Numbered from the stretch's first letter, positions 8,533-17,595 are shown. The stretch: 64,000 nucleotides of DNA from Streptomyces piniterrae (GCF_005048155.1 NZ_SUMB01000003.1:744001-808000); one strand, 5' to 3'. Program-made: numbers and translations. The notes: generated from the sequence alone by a model not told the origin.

Positions 8533-9654
8533 ATGAGCGACCCCCGCGACGCCGCCCCGGCCGACCCCGCCGGCTCCCCCCACACTCCCCTCCGCGTCGG
8601 ACTCGTCGGCTACGGCCTGGCCGGCTCGGTCTTCCACGCCCCGCTGATCGCCGCCACCGACGGCCTCGTACTGGACACCGTCTCCACCGCGAACCCGGAG
8701 CGGCAGGCCCAGGCGCGCGCCGAGCACCCCCAGGTCCGTACGGTCGGCTCCGCCGGGGACGTGCTCGCGCGCGCCGCCGACCTCGATCTGATCGTGCTCG
8801 CGTCCCCCAACAAGACCCATGTGCCGCTCGCCACCGCCGCACTGCGCGCCGGGCTGCCGGTGGTCGTCGACAAGCCGCTCGCCGCGACCGCCGCCGAGGC
8901 CGAGGGGCTCGCCGCGCTCGCCGACGAGCGGGGGCTGCTGCTCTCGGTCTTCCAGAACCGCCGCTGGGACAACGACTTCCTGACCGTCCGCAAGGTGATC
9001 GAGGACGGTTCGCTCGGCGAGATCCAGCGCTTCGAGTCCCGCTTCGAGCGGTGGCGCCCCCGGCCCAAGGGCGGCTGGCGGGAGTCCGGCGACCCGGCCG
9101 AGATCGGCGGTCTGCTGTACGACCTCGGCAGCCATCTCGTCGACCAGGCGCTGGCGCTCTTCGGCCCGGCGGCGTCGGTCTACGCGGAGTCCGATGTCCG
9201 CCGTCCCGGCGCCGAGGCCGACGACGACACCTTCATCGCCGTCACGCACACCAACGGCGTTCGCTCACACCTGTGGGTGAGCGCCACCACCGCTCAACTC
9301 GGCCCGCGCTTCCGGGTGCTGGGCAGTGACGCGGGCTATGTCAAGTACGGCCTCGACCCGCAGGAGGCGGCGCTGCGGGCGGGCCTGCGGCCCGGTGCGG
9401 ACGGCCTGCCGTGGGGCGTGGAACCGGAGTCCTGCTGGGGTCGGCTGGGCGCCGGCGAGTCCCCGCAGACGGGTGGCGGCACGCCCGTCGCGACACTGCC
9501 GGGCGACTACCCGGCGTACTACGCCGCGATCGCCGATGCGCTGCGCGACGGCGGCCCCCCTCCGGTGCCCGCCACCGAGGCCGCGGCGGCACTGCGCGTG
9601 CTGGAGGCCGCGAAGCGGTCGGCGGCCGAAGGGGGTTCGCTGCGCCTGGGCTGA
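8533..9654 (+). CDS. Gfo/Idh/MocA-family NAD(P)-dependent oxidoreductase
   Basis: Sugar or inositol-type dehydrogenase of 373 residues. The N-terminal Rossmann motif is VGYGLAGSVFHAP (about residues 20-32), the conserved lysine-proline is in VVDKPLAATAAEA, and the C-terminal domain carries GGLLYDLGSHLVDQAL, typical of the family. The ATG at 8533 follows GTGGAG; a TTG 36 bases upstream is in frame but lies inside the operator. The gene is divergent from a ROK repressor and is probably induced by the same sugar. The substrate is unknown. Confidence 0.9.
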   Translation: MSDPRDAAPADPAGSPHTPLRVGLVGYGLAGSVFHAPLIAATDGLVLDTVSTANPERQAQARAEHPQVRTVGSAGDVLARAADLDLIVLASPNKTHVPLATAALRAGLPVVVDKPLAATAAEAEGLAALADERGLLLSVFQNRRWDNDFLTVRKVIEDGSLGEIQRFESRFERWRPRPKGGWRESGDPAEIGGLLYDLGSHLVDQALALFGPAASVYAESDVRRPGAEADDDTFIAVTHTNGVRSHLWVSATTAQLGPRFRVLGSDAGYVKYGLDPQEAALRAGLRPGADGLPWGVEPESCWGRLGAGESPQTGGGTPVATLPGDYPAYYAAIADALRDGGPPPVPATEAAAALRVLEAAKRSAAEGGSLRLG

Positions 9655-9703
9655 GCCGGCCTGGTGCCCGCCGTCTTGTCGGCAACCAAACCGGCTCAGG
9701 CCC
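9648..9703. terminator. Bidirectional terminator hairpin between convergent genes
   Basis: GGGCTGAGCCGG and CCGGCTCAGGCCC can pair with one bulged base around a loop of about 31 bases. The left arm overlaps the oxidoreductase stop codon. The right arm lies just before the stop of the convergent FAH-family gene. Confidence 0.6.
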
Positions 9704-9712
9704 GTGGCGGCG

Positions 9713-10570
9713 TCAGGCGTCCTTGAGCACCTGCCGCTGCCTGCCCAGGCCGTCGACCTCCAGCTCCACGACATCCCCGGGCCGGAGGTACGGCTTGGGC
9801 TCCGGCTGGCCCATGGCCACCCCGGCGGGGGTGCCGGTGTTGATCACGTCGCCCGGGTACAGGGTCATGAACTGGCTGACGTAGCGGACCACTTCGGCGA
9901 CCGGGAAGATCTGGTCGGCGGTCGTGCCGTCCTGTTTCAGTTCACCGTTGACCCACAGCCGTACGCCGAGGGCCTGCGGGTCGGGCACCTCGTCGGGGGT
10001 CACCAGCCAGGGGCCCAGCGGGTTGAACGTCTCGCAGTTCTTCCCCTTGTCCCACTGGCCGCCGCGCTCGATCTGGAAGGCGCGCTCGGAGACGTCGTGC
10101 GCCACCGTGTAGCCGGCGACCGCGGCCAGGGCCTGTTCGTCGGTCTCCAGGTAGCGGGCCGTACGGCCGATGACGACCGCCAGCTCCACCTCCCAGTCGG
10201 TCTTCTGGCTGCCGCGCGGCACCAGCACGGTGTCGTCGGGGCCGACGACCGTGTCCGGGGCCTTCATGAAGATGATCGGCTCCTCGGGGATCGCGGCACC
10301 GGTCTCCCGGGCGTGGTCGTGGTAGTTCAGCCCGATACACACGACCTTGCCGATCCGGCCCAGCGGCGGACCGGTGCGCAGCCCGGCGCCGTCCAGGGCG
10401 GGCAGCTCGCCGGACGCGGCGGCGGCACGTATCCGCGCCAGCGCCTCGTCGTCGGCGAGCAGCGTTCCGTCGATGTCCCGCACCAGGTCGGACAGGTCCC
10501 GCAGAACGCCGTCCTCGTCGAGCAGCGCCGGGCGTTCCGCCCCCACCGGTCCGACTCGCAGCAGCTTCAT
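9713..10570 (-). CDS. Fumarylacetoacetate hydrolase (FAH)-family protein
   Basis: Metal-dependent hydrolase/decarboxylase-fold enzyme of 285 residues. Family motifs include GLNYHDHARE (residues 80-89), WEVELAVVIG with metal-binding Glu127 and Glu129, and VAHDVSER with Asp159. A C-terminal INTGTPAGVAMG loop completes the active site. It probably acts on a 2-oxo acid or acylpyruvate from catabolism of aromatics or sugars; the exact substrate is not clear. The start is the ATG at 10570. It stands alone, convergent with the oxidoreductase. Confidence 0.9.
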   Translation of the reverse strand: MKLLRVGPVGAERPALLDEDGVLRDLSDLVRDIDGTLLADDEALARIRAAAASGELPALDGAGLRTGPPLGRIGKVVCIGLNYHDHARETGAAIPEEPIIFMKAPDTVVGPDDTVLVPRGSQKTDWEVELAVVIGRTARYLETDEQALAAVAGYTVAHDVSERAFQIERGGQWDKGKNCETFNPLGPWLVTPDEVPDPQALGVRLWVNGELKQDGTTADQIFPVAEVVRYVSQFMTLYPGDVINTGTPAGVAMGQPEPKPYLRPGDVVELEVDGLGRQRQVLKDA

Positions 10571-10707
10571 CGGTACAACTCCCGTGGTCGAAGGGTCGGC
10601 CAGGAAGGGTCTTCCGGGCCGGCCGATGGGGGACGGCCATCGAGCGATTTGGCTGATCGTCCAAGAACGAGGTCCAGTCCGCAAGACCTCGTTCACGGAC
10701 TGGACCG

Positions 10708-11697
10708 TTACCGAGGGGTAGAACGGGGCGTACCGGACTCGCCCGCCCGCGTCCTTGCCCGGGCGGCCCGCTGCCGGGCGGCCCGGGACTGGTTCTTCGG
10801 CGAGCGCCTCCGCGGGGCGGGGAGCTCCGGGGAAGGGGACGCGGGGGTGGCGTCCGTGGCCGTCGTGGGCTCGGCCGGGCCCGGGGCCGGGGCCGCCTCC
10901 GGCTGAGGCCCGGCGGCCCGCACCTCCTCCCCCTTCTTCCCGTCCTTCTTGCCGTCCTTCTTGCCGTCCTTCTTGCCGTCCTTGTTCCCGCCCCGGTGCA
11001 GCAGCGCCCGCTCGCACGCCGTCCAGGTCGTCGTCGTGACCATGTAGAGCCCGGCCGCCAGCGGCACCACGGCGACGGTGATCAGCGTGCCGAACGACAG
11101 CAGCGGCATCACCTTCGCCATTCCGCCCATCCCGGGCAGCGTGCCACTGCCGCCCGCGGCCGGCTTCGGGGCGGCGGCCATCGTGGCCCGCGCGCGCCGG
11201 AAGTTCCACGTGGCCACCGCCGCGATCAGGACGAACAGCGCGAGATAGACCAGGCCCTGCGGCCCGAAGACCCCGCCGTCGGCGAGCGCCTCGGTCCAGT
11301 GGCCGCCGAGCGGCGCGCCCAGCAGCGCGTGGTCGAGCAGACCGCCGCCTCCGGTGGAGAAGAGGTGGTACATGACGAAGAAGACGGGCAGCTGGAGCAG
11401 GGTCGGCAGGCAGCCGGCCAGCGGCGAGGCGCCGGCCGTGGCGTAGAGGTCGGCCATCGCCTTCTGGAGGCGCTCGGGATGGTTCCTGTGCTTGCGCTGG
11501 AGCTCGGCGAGCTGCGGGGCGAGGGCGGCGCGGGCCTTCTCGCCACGGGCCGCGGCGCGGGCGAGCGGGTGCAGCGCGGCGCGTACGCCGAGGGTGCACA
11601 GAACGACGGCGACAGCCATGGCCGCGGTGCCGAAGAACGGTTCGATGGCCGCGGCGGCGCGCGCCAGCGCATCGCCGAGAATGCCGAATACGGACAT
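10708..11697 (-). CDS. yidC: YidC/Oxa1-family membrane protein insertase
   Basis: Membrane insertase of 329 residues. The N-terminal helix (FFGTAAMAVAVVLCTLGVRAALHPLAR) carries the Arg of the hydrophilic groove, followed by a charged cytoplasmic hairpin (LQRKHRNHPERLQKAMADLY) and further helices (PLAGCLPTLLQLPVFFVMYHLF). It inserts and folds inner-membrane proteins. The C-terminal tail has tandem GKKD units (encoded at about 10952-10992) and then a long Pro/Ala/Arg tail, which may contact ribosomes. The start is the ATG at 11697, behind GGAGG. Streptomyces usually also has a housekeeping yidC near rnpA-rpmH; this one is isolated, so probably a paralogue. Confidence 0.9.
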   Translation of the reverse strand: MSVFGILGDALARAAAAIEPFFGTAAMAVAVVLCTLGVRAALHPLARAAARGEKARAALAPQLAELQRKHRNHPERLQKAMADLYATAGASPLAGCLPTLLQLPVFFVMYHLFSTGGGGLLDHALLGAPLGGHWTEALADGGVFGPQGLVYLALFVLIAAVATWNFRRARATMAAAPKPAAGGSGTLPGMGGMAKVMPLLSFGTLITVAVVPLAAGLYMVTTTTWTACERALLHRGGNKDGKKDGKKDGKKDGKKGEEVRAAGPQPEAAPAPGPAEPTTATDATPASPSPELPAPRRRSPKNQSRAARQRAARARTRAGESGTPRSTPR

Positions 11698-11826
11698 GAG
11701 TGAGCCCTCCACGGGTCTCGTCGTGCCGGAAGGAGGCCCCCTGGTGACGGTGACGTCAGGGGGAATCGGGAATCGGCGTGACGAGCCGCGCGGGGCGCGG
11801 CGGGACGGCGGAAGGCCGCCCGGCGC

Positions 11827-12132
11827 CTACGCGGCCGTCGGGAGGGAACGCCCGGGTGCTCGCGGCCGGGGCCGGCCCGCCGCGTCGGGATCGCGCTGCG
11901 GCAGGAACGCCGTACGCCGCTCGCGGTCGCGGATGGCCGTACGGATCCGGCCCGGCGGTACCGGGCGGGCGAAGGCCGCGATGAGGAAGGCGCTGCACAG
12001 CAGCAGCACCGCGGCGGTGGTCGCGGCAGCTGTCAGAGCTGTCGTCAGACCGGTCTGGGCCAGCAGGAGTCCGGCGAGGAGGAAGAAGATCGCGGAGGTG
12101 TAGAGGCGCCAGGCGTCCACGATGCGGTACAT
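11827..12132 (-). CDS. Small two-helix membrane protein (DUF6412-like)
   Basis: Protein of 101 residues with two closely spaced hydrophobic helices (SAIFFLLAGLLLAQTGLTTAL, cut by a short loop from AAVLLLCSAFLIAAFA) and a basic, Arg/Pro-rich C-terminal tail. I believe this matches DUF6412, a small family found beside YidC paralogues. It lies 129 bases upstream of the YidC gene on the same strand, so the two may be co-expressed, perhaps as insertase and accessory. The family name is from memory. Confidence 0.7.
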   Translation of the reverse strand: MYRIVDAWRLYTSAIFFLLAGLLLAQTGLTTALTAAATTAAVLLLCSAFLIAAFARPVPPGRIRTAIRDRERRTAFLPQRDPDAAGRPRPRAPGRSLPTAA

Positions 12133-12274
12133 CCAGCCCCCTTTTCGGCCTCACCGGACTTGTCGTCTTCCGCTCAAGAGTAGCCATACGTCTGGGCAGA
12201 CGGGTGACCGGCCGGTAGCTTGCCCCTCCCTGCCGCTGGGACGGCGGCGATCGGGGGATCACCTAGGAGGTGCT

Positions 12275-14221
12275 GTGCGCGACATCAGCGTTCCGGCCCT
12301 GGCGGCTCCACTGCGGTCCGGCGGCCTCGCCGATTCCGTCTTCGACACCGCCGAACAACGCCCGGACTTCGCCCAGCTCGCCCGCCGCGACGCCGAGGGG
12401 GCCGGCTGGCGGGAGGTGTCCGCCGCGGAGTTCCGCGACGAGGTCATGGCCCTGGCCAGAGGGCTGCTGGCGGACGGGGTGCGGCCGGGCGCCCGGGTCG
12501 CTCTGATGTCCCGTACCCGCTACGAGTGGACGCTGTTCAGCTATGCGCTGTGGGCGGTCGGCGCGCAGCTGGTGCCGGTCTATCCGACCGCCTCCGCCGA
12601 GCAGCTGCGCAGCATCCTCGCCGGGGCGCGCGTGGCCGCGATCGTCGTCGAGCACGAGGCGCAGGCGATGACCGTCGCCGCGGCCTGCGACGAGAGGTCC
12701 GGGCTGCGGCGGATCTGGCAGCTGGACCGGGACTGTGTGCGCCGGCTGGCCGAGGAGGGCACCCGGCTCGCGGACGCGGATGTGCACCGGCTGCGCCATG
12801 CGGTCACGCCGCGCTCGATCGCCGCGATCGTGTACACGTCGGGGACCACCGGACGCCCCCGGGGCTGCGTGATCACCCACGCCAACCTCGCCTCCGAGTG
12901 CGACACCCTGCACGCGGGCTGGGGCGAACTCCTCGCCGCGCCCGGCGAGCGCCCGTCCCTGCTGGCCTTCCTGCCGCTGGCGCACATCTACGGGCTGATG
13001 CTGCAGGTGGCCTGCATCCGGGGCGGGGTGCTGCTCGGGCACCAGCCGGATCTGTCGGTGGACGCGCTGCTGCCGGCCTTCGCGTCGTTCCGGCCGACGG
13101 TCGTCTTCGCGGTGCCCTATCTCTTCGAGAAGGTCTGCGACCGCGCCCGCCGGGCGGCGGAACAGGCGGGCCGGCGGCGGCTGTTCGACGCGGCGATGAC
13201 GGTGGCGGTGCGGTACGCGGAGGCGGTCGCGGAGCAGGCGCAGGGCACCGGGCGCGGCCCCGACGCGTTCCTGCGGGCCCGGCACGCGGTCTACGAGCGG
13301 CTGGTGTACTCCCGGATCCGGGAGCTGCTGGGCGGCCGGGTGCGTACCGCGGTCTCCGGGGGTTCGCCGCTGCGCCGGGAGCTGGGGCTGCTCTACGCCG
13401 GCGCCGGGATCACCGTCTACGACGGCTACGGCCTGACGGAGACCACCGGCGCGATCACGGTGCAGCCGCCGGGCCGGGTGCGGTTCGGGACGGTGGGCCG
13501 CCCGCTGCCGGGCAGTTCGATGCATCTGGCGCTGGACGGCGAGGTGTGGGTGCGGGGCTCGGTGGTGTTCGCCGGGTATCTCGACGAGGGCGGCAGGCCG
13601 GGCAGCGGGCTGTACGACGGCTGGCTGCCGACCGGTGACCTGGGGCATCTGGACGAGGAGGGCTATCTCGTCATCACCGGCCGCAAGAAGGACATCATCA
13701 TCACCAGCAGCGGCAAGAGCGTCGCCCCGCAGGCGCTGGAGCAGCGGCTGCACGCCCATCCGCTGATCTCGCAGTGTGTGGTGATCGGCGACAACCGGCC
13801 GTATGTGACGGCGCTGATCACCCTGGATCCGGAGGCGCTGGCGCACTGGCGGCAGCTCAACGGCCTGGATGCCACGGAGGGTTCCGGCCACGGCGACCGG
13901 GGGCGTGACGGCCTGGAGCTCTCGCCCGAGGAGCAGGTGCGGGCCGAGGTGCAGCGGGCCGTGGCACGGGCGAACAGCTCGGTGTCCCGCGCCGAGTCGA
14001 TCCGCGCGTTCCGGATCCTGCCGGGCGAGTTCAGCCAGGAGGCCGGGCTGATGACACCGTCGCTGAAGCTGCGGCGGGCGGCGATCGTCCGGGCGTACGC
14101 GGCGGAGATCGACGCGATGTACGCACAGGGCGAGCGCGACATCCGCGAGTCGCGGGCGGAGCGACGACGCGCGGCGGCACGCGGCGGCTGGCGCGGCGAG
14201 GGGCTGGCGTACGGGCGCTGA
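12275..14221 (+). CDS. Long-chain acyl-CoA synthetase (AMP-dependent synthetase)
   Basis: Adenylate-forming enzyme of 648 residues that activates a fatty acid to acyl-AMP and then acyl-CoA. Motifs in order are IVYTSGTTGRPRGCVITH (ATP-binding P-loop), YGLTETTGA (acyl-adenylate motif), GWLPTGDLG with the conserved Asp, and GRKKDIIITSSGKSVAP (hinge and C-terminal domain). The start is a GTG at 12275 immediately behind AGGAGG; the upstream open frame has no better site. It is divergent from the DUF6412/YidC pair and monocistronic. The chain length is unknown. Confidence 0.9.
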   Translation: MRDISVPALAAPLRSGGLADSVFDTAEQRPDFAQLARRDAEGAGWREVSAAEFRDEVMALARGLLADGVRPGARVALMSRTRYEWTLFSYALWAVGAQLVPVYPTASAEQLRSILAGARVAAIVVEHEAQAMTVAAACDERSGLRRIWQLDRDCVRRLAEEGTRLADADVHRLRHAVTPRSIAAIVYTSGTTGRPRGCVITHANLASECDTLHAGWGELLAAPGERPSLLAFLPLAHIYGLMLQVACIRGGVLLGHQPDLSVDALLPAFASFRPTVVFAVPYLFEKVCDRARRAAEQAGRRRLFDAAMTVAVRYAEAVAEQAQGTGRGPDAFLRARHAVYERLVYSRIRELLGGRVRTAVSGGSPLRRELGLLYAGAGITVYDGYGLTETTGAITVQPPGRVRFGTVGRPLPGSSMHLALDGEVWVRGSVVFAGYLDEGGRPGSGLYDGWLPTGDLGHLDEEGYLVITGRKKDIIITSSGKSVAPQALEQRLHAHPLISQCVVIGDNRPYVTALITLDPEALAHWRQLNGLDATEGSGHGDRGRDGLELSPEEQVRAEVQRAVARANSSVSRAESIRAFRILPGEFSQEAGLMTPSLKLRRAAIVRAYAAEIDAMYAQGERDIRESRAERRRAAARGGWRGEGLAYGR

Positions 14222-14263
14222 GCAGCACTGACGTACGTGCCCCGAGCAGCACCGACGCACGTG
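14220..14263. repeat. Short imperfect direct repeat after the acyl-CoA synthetase gene
   Basis: GAGCAGCAC-GACG-ACGTG occurs twice with a 24-base period, beginning in the stop codon of the synthetase gene. The copies differ at two positions. No hairpin or protein site is obvious. It may be a slippage duplication. Confidence 0.5.
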
Positions 14264-14448
14264 ACACCGCACGGCTCAGCACCACGGTCGTCACCGCATC
14301 TCCACGACTCCTGACCGCGATCCGCACCGTAGCAGTGTCTCGGCGGGCCCGGCCGTTATTTGTCCAGGGGTGAGGACCCGCGCCCACGGGCCTTGCGCGC
14401 GGCCTACCGTCCGGTGGCAATTCCAGTCGGGACGAACCGGGAGGCCGT

Positions 14449-15096
14449 GTGCGGTCGATCGTCAGCAACTCCGCGATGTCCGGACGGACCATCGCCACCG
14501 GCCTGGTGGTGTGCGCGCTCGTGGCCACGCTCGGGGCGCTGCTGCTGCCGGTACAGCTCTTCGGGGAGAACGCCGCGGTGGCCCAGAGCGCCCCGTCGTG
14601 GGACGACGACGGCGGCGGCACGTGGAACACCAAATACGGTCCGCTGACCGCGCTGGACCGGGACTTCGTACGCAAGGTCAGACTCGCCGGCCTGTGGGAA
14701 CTGCCGGCCGGCAGGCAGGCCCAGGAACGCGGCGGAACCGCCGCGGTGAAGACCGCGGGCAACCACCTCGTCATGGGCCACACCGAGTTGGACCGGCGGT
14801 CCATCGAGACGGCCCGGGCGCTGCGCATCCAGCTGGCCAATCAGCCCAACGACATGCAGCAGGGCTGGCTGGCCCAGCTCAACGCCGCCCAGGGCGCCGA
14901 GTACGACCGGCTGTTCGCGCAGATCGTACGGCGGGCGCACGGCAAGGTCTTCGGACTGGTGGCGCTCGTACGGGCGCAGAGCGAGAACACGATGGTGCGG
15001 AGCCTGGCGACCCGTGCCAATTCCGTCGTCCTGGACCACATCACCGTTCTGGAGAAGACCGGGCTGGTCGACTTCGCCACCCTCAACTCGTCCTGA
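14449..15096 (+). CDS. Secreted or membrane-anchored DUF4142 protein
   Basis: Protein of 215 residues with an N-terminal hydrophobic signal/anchor (IATGLVVCALVATLGALLLP) and a helical DUF4142 (ferritin-like) domain. The family pattern is DRDFVRKVRLAGLWELPAG, then HTELDRRSIETARAL and a closing VLDHITVLEKTGLVDF. The biochemical function of DUF4142 is not established; members sit on the outer face of the membrane. The start is a GTG at 14449 behind GGGAGG. A DUF1996 protein gene follows on the same strand after an unusual C/A-rich gap. Confidence 0.85.
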   Translation: MRSIVSNSAMSGRTIATGLVVCALVATLGALLLPVQLFGENAAVAQSAPSWDDDGGGTWNTKYGPLTALDRDFVRKVRLAGLWELPAGRQAQERGGTAAVKTAGNHLVMGHTELDRRSIETARALRIQLANQPNDMQQGWLAQLNAAQGAEYDRLFAQIVRRAHGKVFGLVALVRAQSENTMVRSLATRANSVVLDHITVLEKTGLVDFATLNSS

Positions 15097-15123
15097 AATC
15101 CGGTCCAGGACTCCCCTCCTGGC

Positions 15124-15210
15124 AACCCCGTACCAACACCCACACAAACACCCACACAAACATCCACACAACGCCCCTCACCCACACCCCACACCCACAC
15201 CCCTCACATC
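15124..15210 (+). promoter_or_regulatory. C/A-rich, almost G-free leader tract
   Basis: About 85 bases made almost only of C and A, with a few T and almost no G, including tandem ACACAAACACCC-like units. It lies between the DUF4142 stop and the DUF1996 start, on the coding strand. C-rich, G-poor RNA is the classic loading site for Rho factor. It could instead be an unstructured leader. Nothing else is visible in this gap. Confidence 0.45.
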
Positions 15211-15230
15211 GGACAAAGCGAAGTGATCTC

Positions 15231-16769
15231 ATGAGCCAACGGCAAGGGCAACGACAACGCCAAGCGCAGCAAAGCTCTGCTCATAAACGCTCACGTTTCA
15301 CGAACAGAATGCTTGTCGCCGCGGCCGCCCTCCTGCTGGGCGGCGGCGGTCTCGCGGCGGTCGCCACCACCGCGCTGGCCGGCAACTCCGACCCGGAGGC
15401 GACTGCCGGCCACGAGCACACCACGGCAGCCACCACGATCTCCTGCCCCGATGTGGGCATGAAGCTGCGGCAGGTGCCGAGCGGCGCGAAACTTCAGGTC
15501 TCCAAGGGGCTGGCCACCCTGGACCGCCAAGTGCACGACGCCTACCACCAGTGGATGGAAGGCGGTGACAGTGAGGTGCTCAGCCGGCTGAAACAGAAGC
15601 GGGCGTCGACCATCGGGACGATGGCGGACGCCATCGCCAAGAACACCTCCGCACAGACCGACTACCTGTCCAAGCTGGCCACCTGCACCACCAAGCCCAC
15701 GGGCGTGGACGGCGCGGATTCCGTGAAGTCGACGGACGGCGACGGAAGCCAGAGCCAGTACTACTGGCAACAACAGCAGGACCAGACCCAGGACCAGAGC
15801 CAAGACCAGAGCCAGGACCAGAGTCAGGACCAGAGCCAGGCGCCGCAGCCGGGTCAGGACGGCGGGCAGCAGGGCCAGATCCAAGGCGGCCCCTCCCCGG
15901 AGGACTTCGCCGACATCACCTCCGTGGAGCCGAACGCCGGCAATCCGCCGTTCGCCGCCCCCCGGGGCGACGGCGCCTCCACCGGCACCTTCACCACCGA
16001 GTGCGGCCGCAACGAAGAAGGCCACTTCAACTCCGACAACGTCATCGTCACCCCGGGCGTCGGCAACGGCGCGCACCACACCCACGACTACGTCGGCAAC
16101 AAGGCCACCAACGGGTTCTCCAACGACCGCAAGCTCGCCGAATCCGACACCACTTGTAACAACGGCGATCAGTCCGCCCACTACTGGCCGGTGCTGCGCA
16201 AACTGGACGGCACCTCGCTGGACCAGCCGGGCGCCGGTCGCGACGGCAACAACGGCTCCGTCCTGACCCCGTCCACGGTGACCCTTCAGTTCCGCGGCAG
16301 CCAGGTCGGCCAGGTGCAGGCGATGCCGCGCTTCATGAAGATCATCACCGGCGACGCCAAGGCGTTCACCAACGGCACGGCCAACGCCAACGCCTCCTGG
16401 AGCTGCACCGGTTTCGAGGACCGGCAGCTCAAGGACAAGTACCCGATCTGCCCCGACGGCTCCGAGGTCGTACGGACCTTCGCCTTCCAGAACTGCTGGG
16501 ACGGCCAGAACATCGACAGCGCCAACCACCGCACCCATGTGTCGTTCTCCGACCAGGACGGCCGCTGCCCCGACGGTTTCACCGCCATCCCGCAGCTCGT
16601 CCAGCGCATCACCTACGACGTCCCGGAGGGCCAGGGCTTCGCCGTGGACAGCTTCCCGGAACAGCTGCACAAGCCGGTGACCGACCACGGTGACTTCATC
16701 AACGTGATGCCGGACGATCTGATGGCAAGGGCGGTCAACTGCATCAACAACGGCCAGAACTGCAACTGA
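15231..16769 (+). CDS. Secreted DUF1996 domain protein with Asp-Gln-Ser repeat linker
   Basis: Extracellular protein of 512 residues. The hydrophilic, Gln-rich N terminus leads into a signal/anchor helix (MLVAAAALLLGGGGLAAVATTALAG), then a helical region (about 55-150), a low-complexity linker of DQSQ repeats (encoded about 15780-15840) and a DUF1996 domain (about residues 225-505). Family motifs are HTHDYVGNKATNGFS, CNNGDQSAHYWPVL and FQNCWDGQNIDSANHRTHV. DUF1996 proteins are secreted and of unknown function, often with putative carbohydrate links. The start is the ATG at 15231; the frame is open much further upstream but crosses the DUF4142 gene. Confidence 0.88.
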   Translation: MSQRQGQRQRQAQQSSAHKRSRFTNRMLVAAAALLLGGGGLAAVATTALAGNSDPEATAGHEHTTAATTISCPDVGMKLRQVPSGAKLQVSKGLATLDRQVHDAYHQWMEGGDSEVLSRLKQKRASTIGTMADAIAKNTSAQTDYLSKLATCTTKPTGVDGADSVKSTDGDGSQSQYYWQQQQDQTQDQSQDQSQDQSQDQSQAPQPGQDGGQQGQIQGGPSPEDFADITSVEPNAGNPPFAAPRGDGASTGTFTTECGRNEEGHFNSDNVIVTPGVGNGAHHTHDYVGNKATNGFSNDRKLAESDTTCNNGDQSAHYWPVLRKLDGTSLDQPGAGRDGNNGSVLTPSTVTLQFRGSQVGQVQAMPRFMKIITGDAKAFTNGTANANASWSCTGFEDRQLKDKYPICPDGSEVVRTFAFQNCWDGQNIDSANHRTHVSFSDQDGRCPDGFTAIPQLVQRITYDVPEGQGFAVDSFPEQLHKPVTDHGDFINVMPDDLMARAVNCINNGQNCN

Positions 16770-16807
16770 GAACAGCCTGCCTCCACCGAGGCATGATGAG
16801 CCGAAGA

Positions 16808-16840
16808 CCCCCAACTCCGGTTACCTGCCGAGGTTGGGGG
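16808..16840 (+). terminator. Terminator hairpin after the DUF1996 gene
   Basis: CCCCCAAC and GTTGGGGG pair perfectly across a 17-base loop, 39 bases after the stop codon. A short CCTT follows rather than a long T-run, as is common in this GC range. Confidence 0.75.
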
Positions 16841-17052
16841 CCTTCTGGCGTGCGGATCCCCTAGGGGACGCCCCCGGCGGATCCCTGAGGCCGGGGAGGC
16901 CGCGTCTTTCGTGAACAGCAAGCAGATGCGCACGGCATTCGCCAACCGGTAGCTCCCGCCTCGCCCCGGCTCCCCGCGCCGCGGCGTACGTCCCGCAGAC
17001 CGACGGCCATATCGTTGCAGCGCGAACGTACGCCTACCGCGCAGGAGGACCC

Positions 17053-17595
17053 GTGGACACCAGCGAGTGGGTCAGCACGTCCATGCCGTACCTGACACCT
17101 CGTGAGAAAGGGCAGTCCGACGCCTGGGGCGCGGAGACCGCCGCGCGTGGTCGTCGGGGCAGCCAACGGATCGTCCACGCCGGTGAGATCGCCGCACCCT
17201 CCGAGATCGCGGAGTTGCTCGGCATCGCCGAGGGCGAGCACGTCGTCGTACGCCGCCGCGTCATGTATCTCGACGACCAGCCCTGCGAGTTGACCGACAC
17301 CTACTACCCGGCCCACATCGCACGCGGGACCCGACTGGCCGGGACCGCCAAGATTCCCGGCGGCGCGGTCTCGCTCCTCGCCGAGCTCGGGCACATCGGT
17401 GCCCGGGTCCAGGAGGACGTGATCGCCCGGATGCCCGGCGACGGGGAACGCGACGTGCTGCGCACCGAGGCGGACGAACCGGTGCTTCAGCTGACACGGG
17501 TCACCTTGGACGGCCACGACCGGCCGATCCAGGTCGACAGAATGGCCATGCCCGGAAACCGCCAGCGGTTGCGCTACGAGATCAGGGTCGGATGA
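17053..17595 (+). CDS. UTRA-domain protein, GntR relative lacking a DNA-binding domain
   Basis: Protein of 180 residues that aligns by eye with the effector domain of GntR/HutC regulators (EGEHVVVRRRVMYLDDQPCELTDTYYP, cut here into its sense: RRRVMYLDDQP then YYPAHIARGT). The domain closes with VLQLTRVTLDGHDRP and QRLRYEIRVG. There is no winged helix in front: the GTG at 17053 follows CAGGAGGA and the upstream sequence does not encode an HTH. It is likely a ligand sensor or a partner of a separate DNA-binding protein. Such HTH-less forms recur in Streptomyces, from memory. Confidence 0.78.
   Translation: MDTSEWVSTSMPYLTPREKGQSDAWGAETAARGRRGSQRIVHAGEIAAPSEIAELLGIAEGEHVVVRRRVMYLDDQPCELTDTYYPAHIARGTRLAGTAKIPGGAVSLLAELGHIGARVQEDVIARMPGDGERDVLRTEADEPVLQLTRVTLDGHDRPIQVDRMAMPGNRQRLRYEIRVG

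Noticed and set aside
15780..15840. Repeated CAGAGCCAGGAC-like DNA considered as a satellite.
   Set aside because: It encodes the DQSQ linker of the DUF1996 protein in frame.
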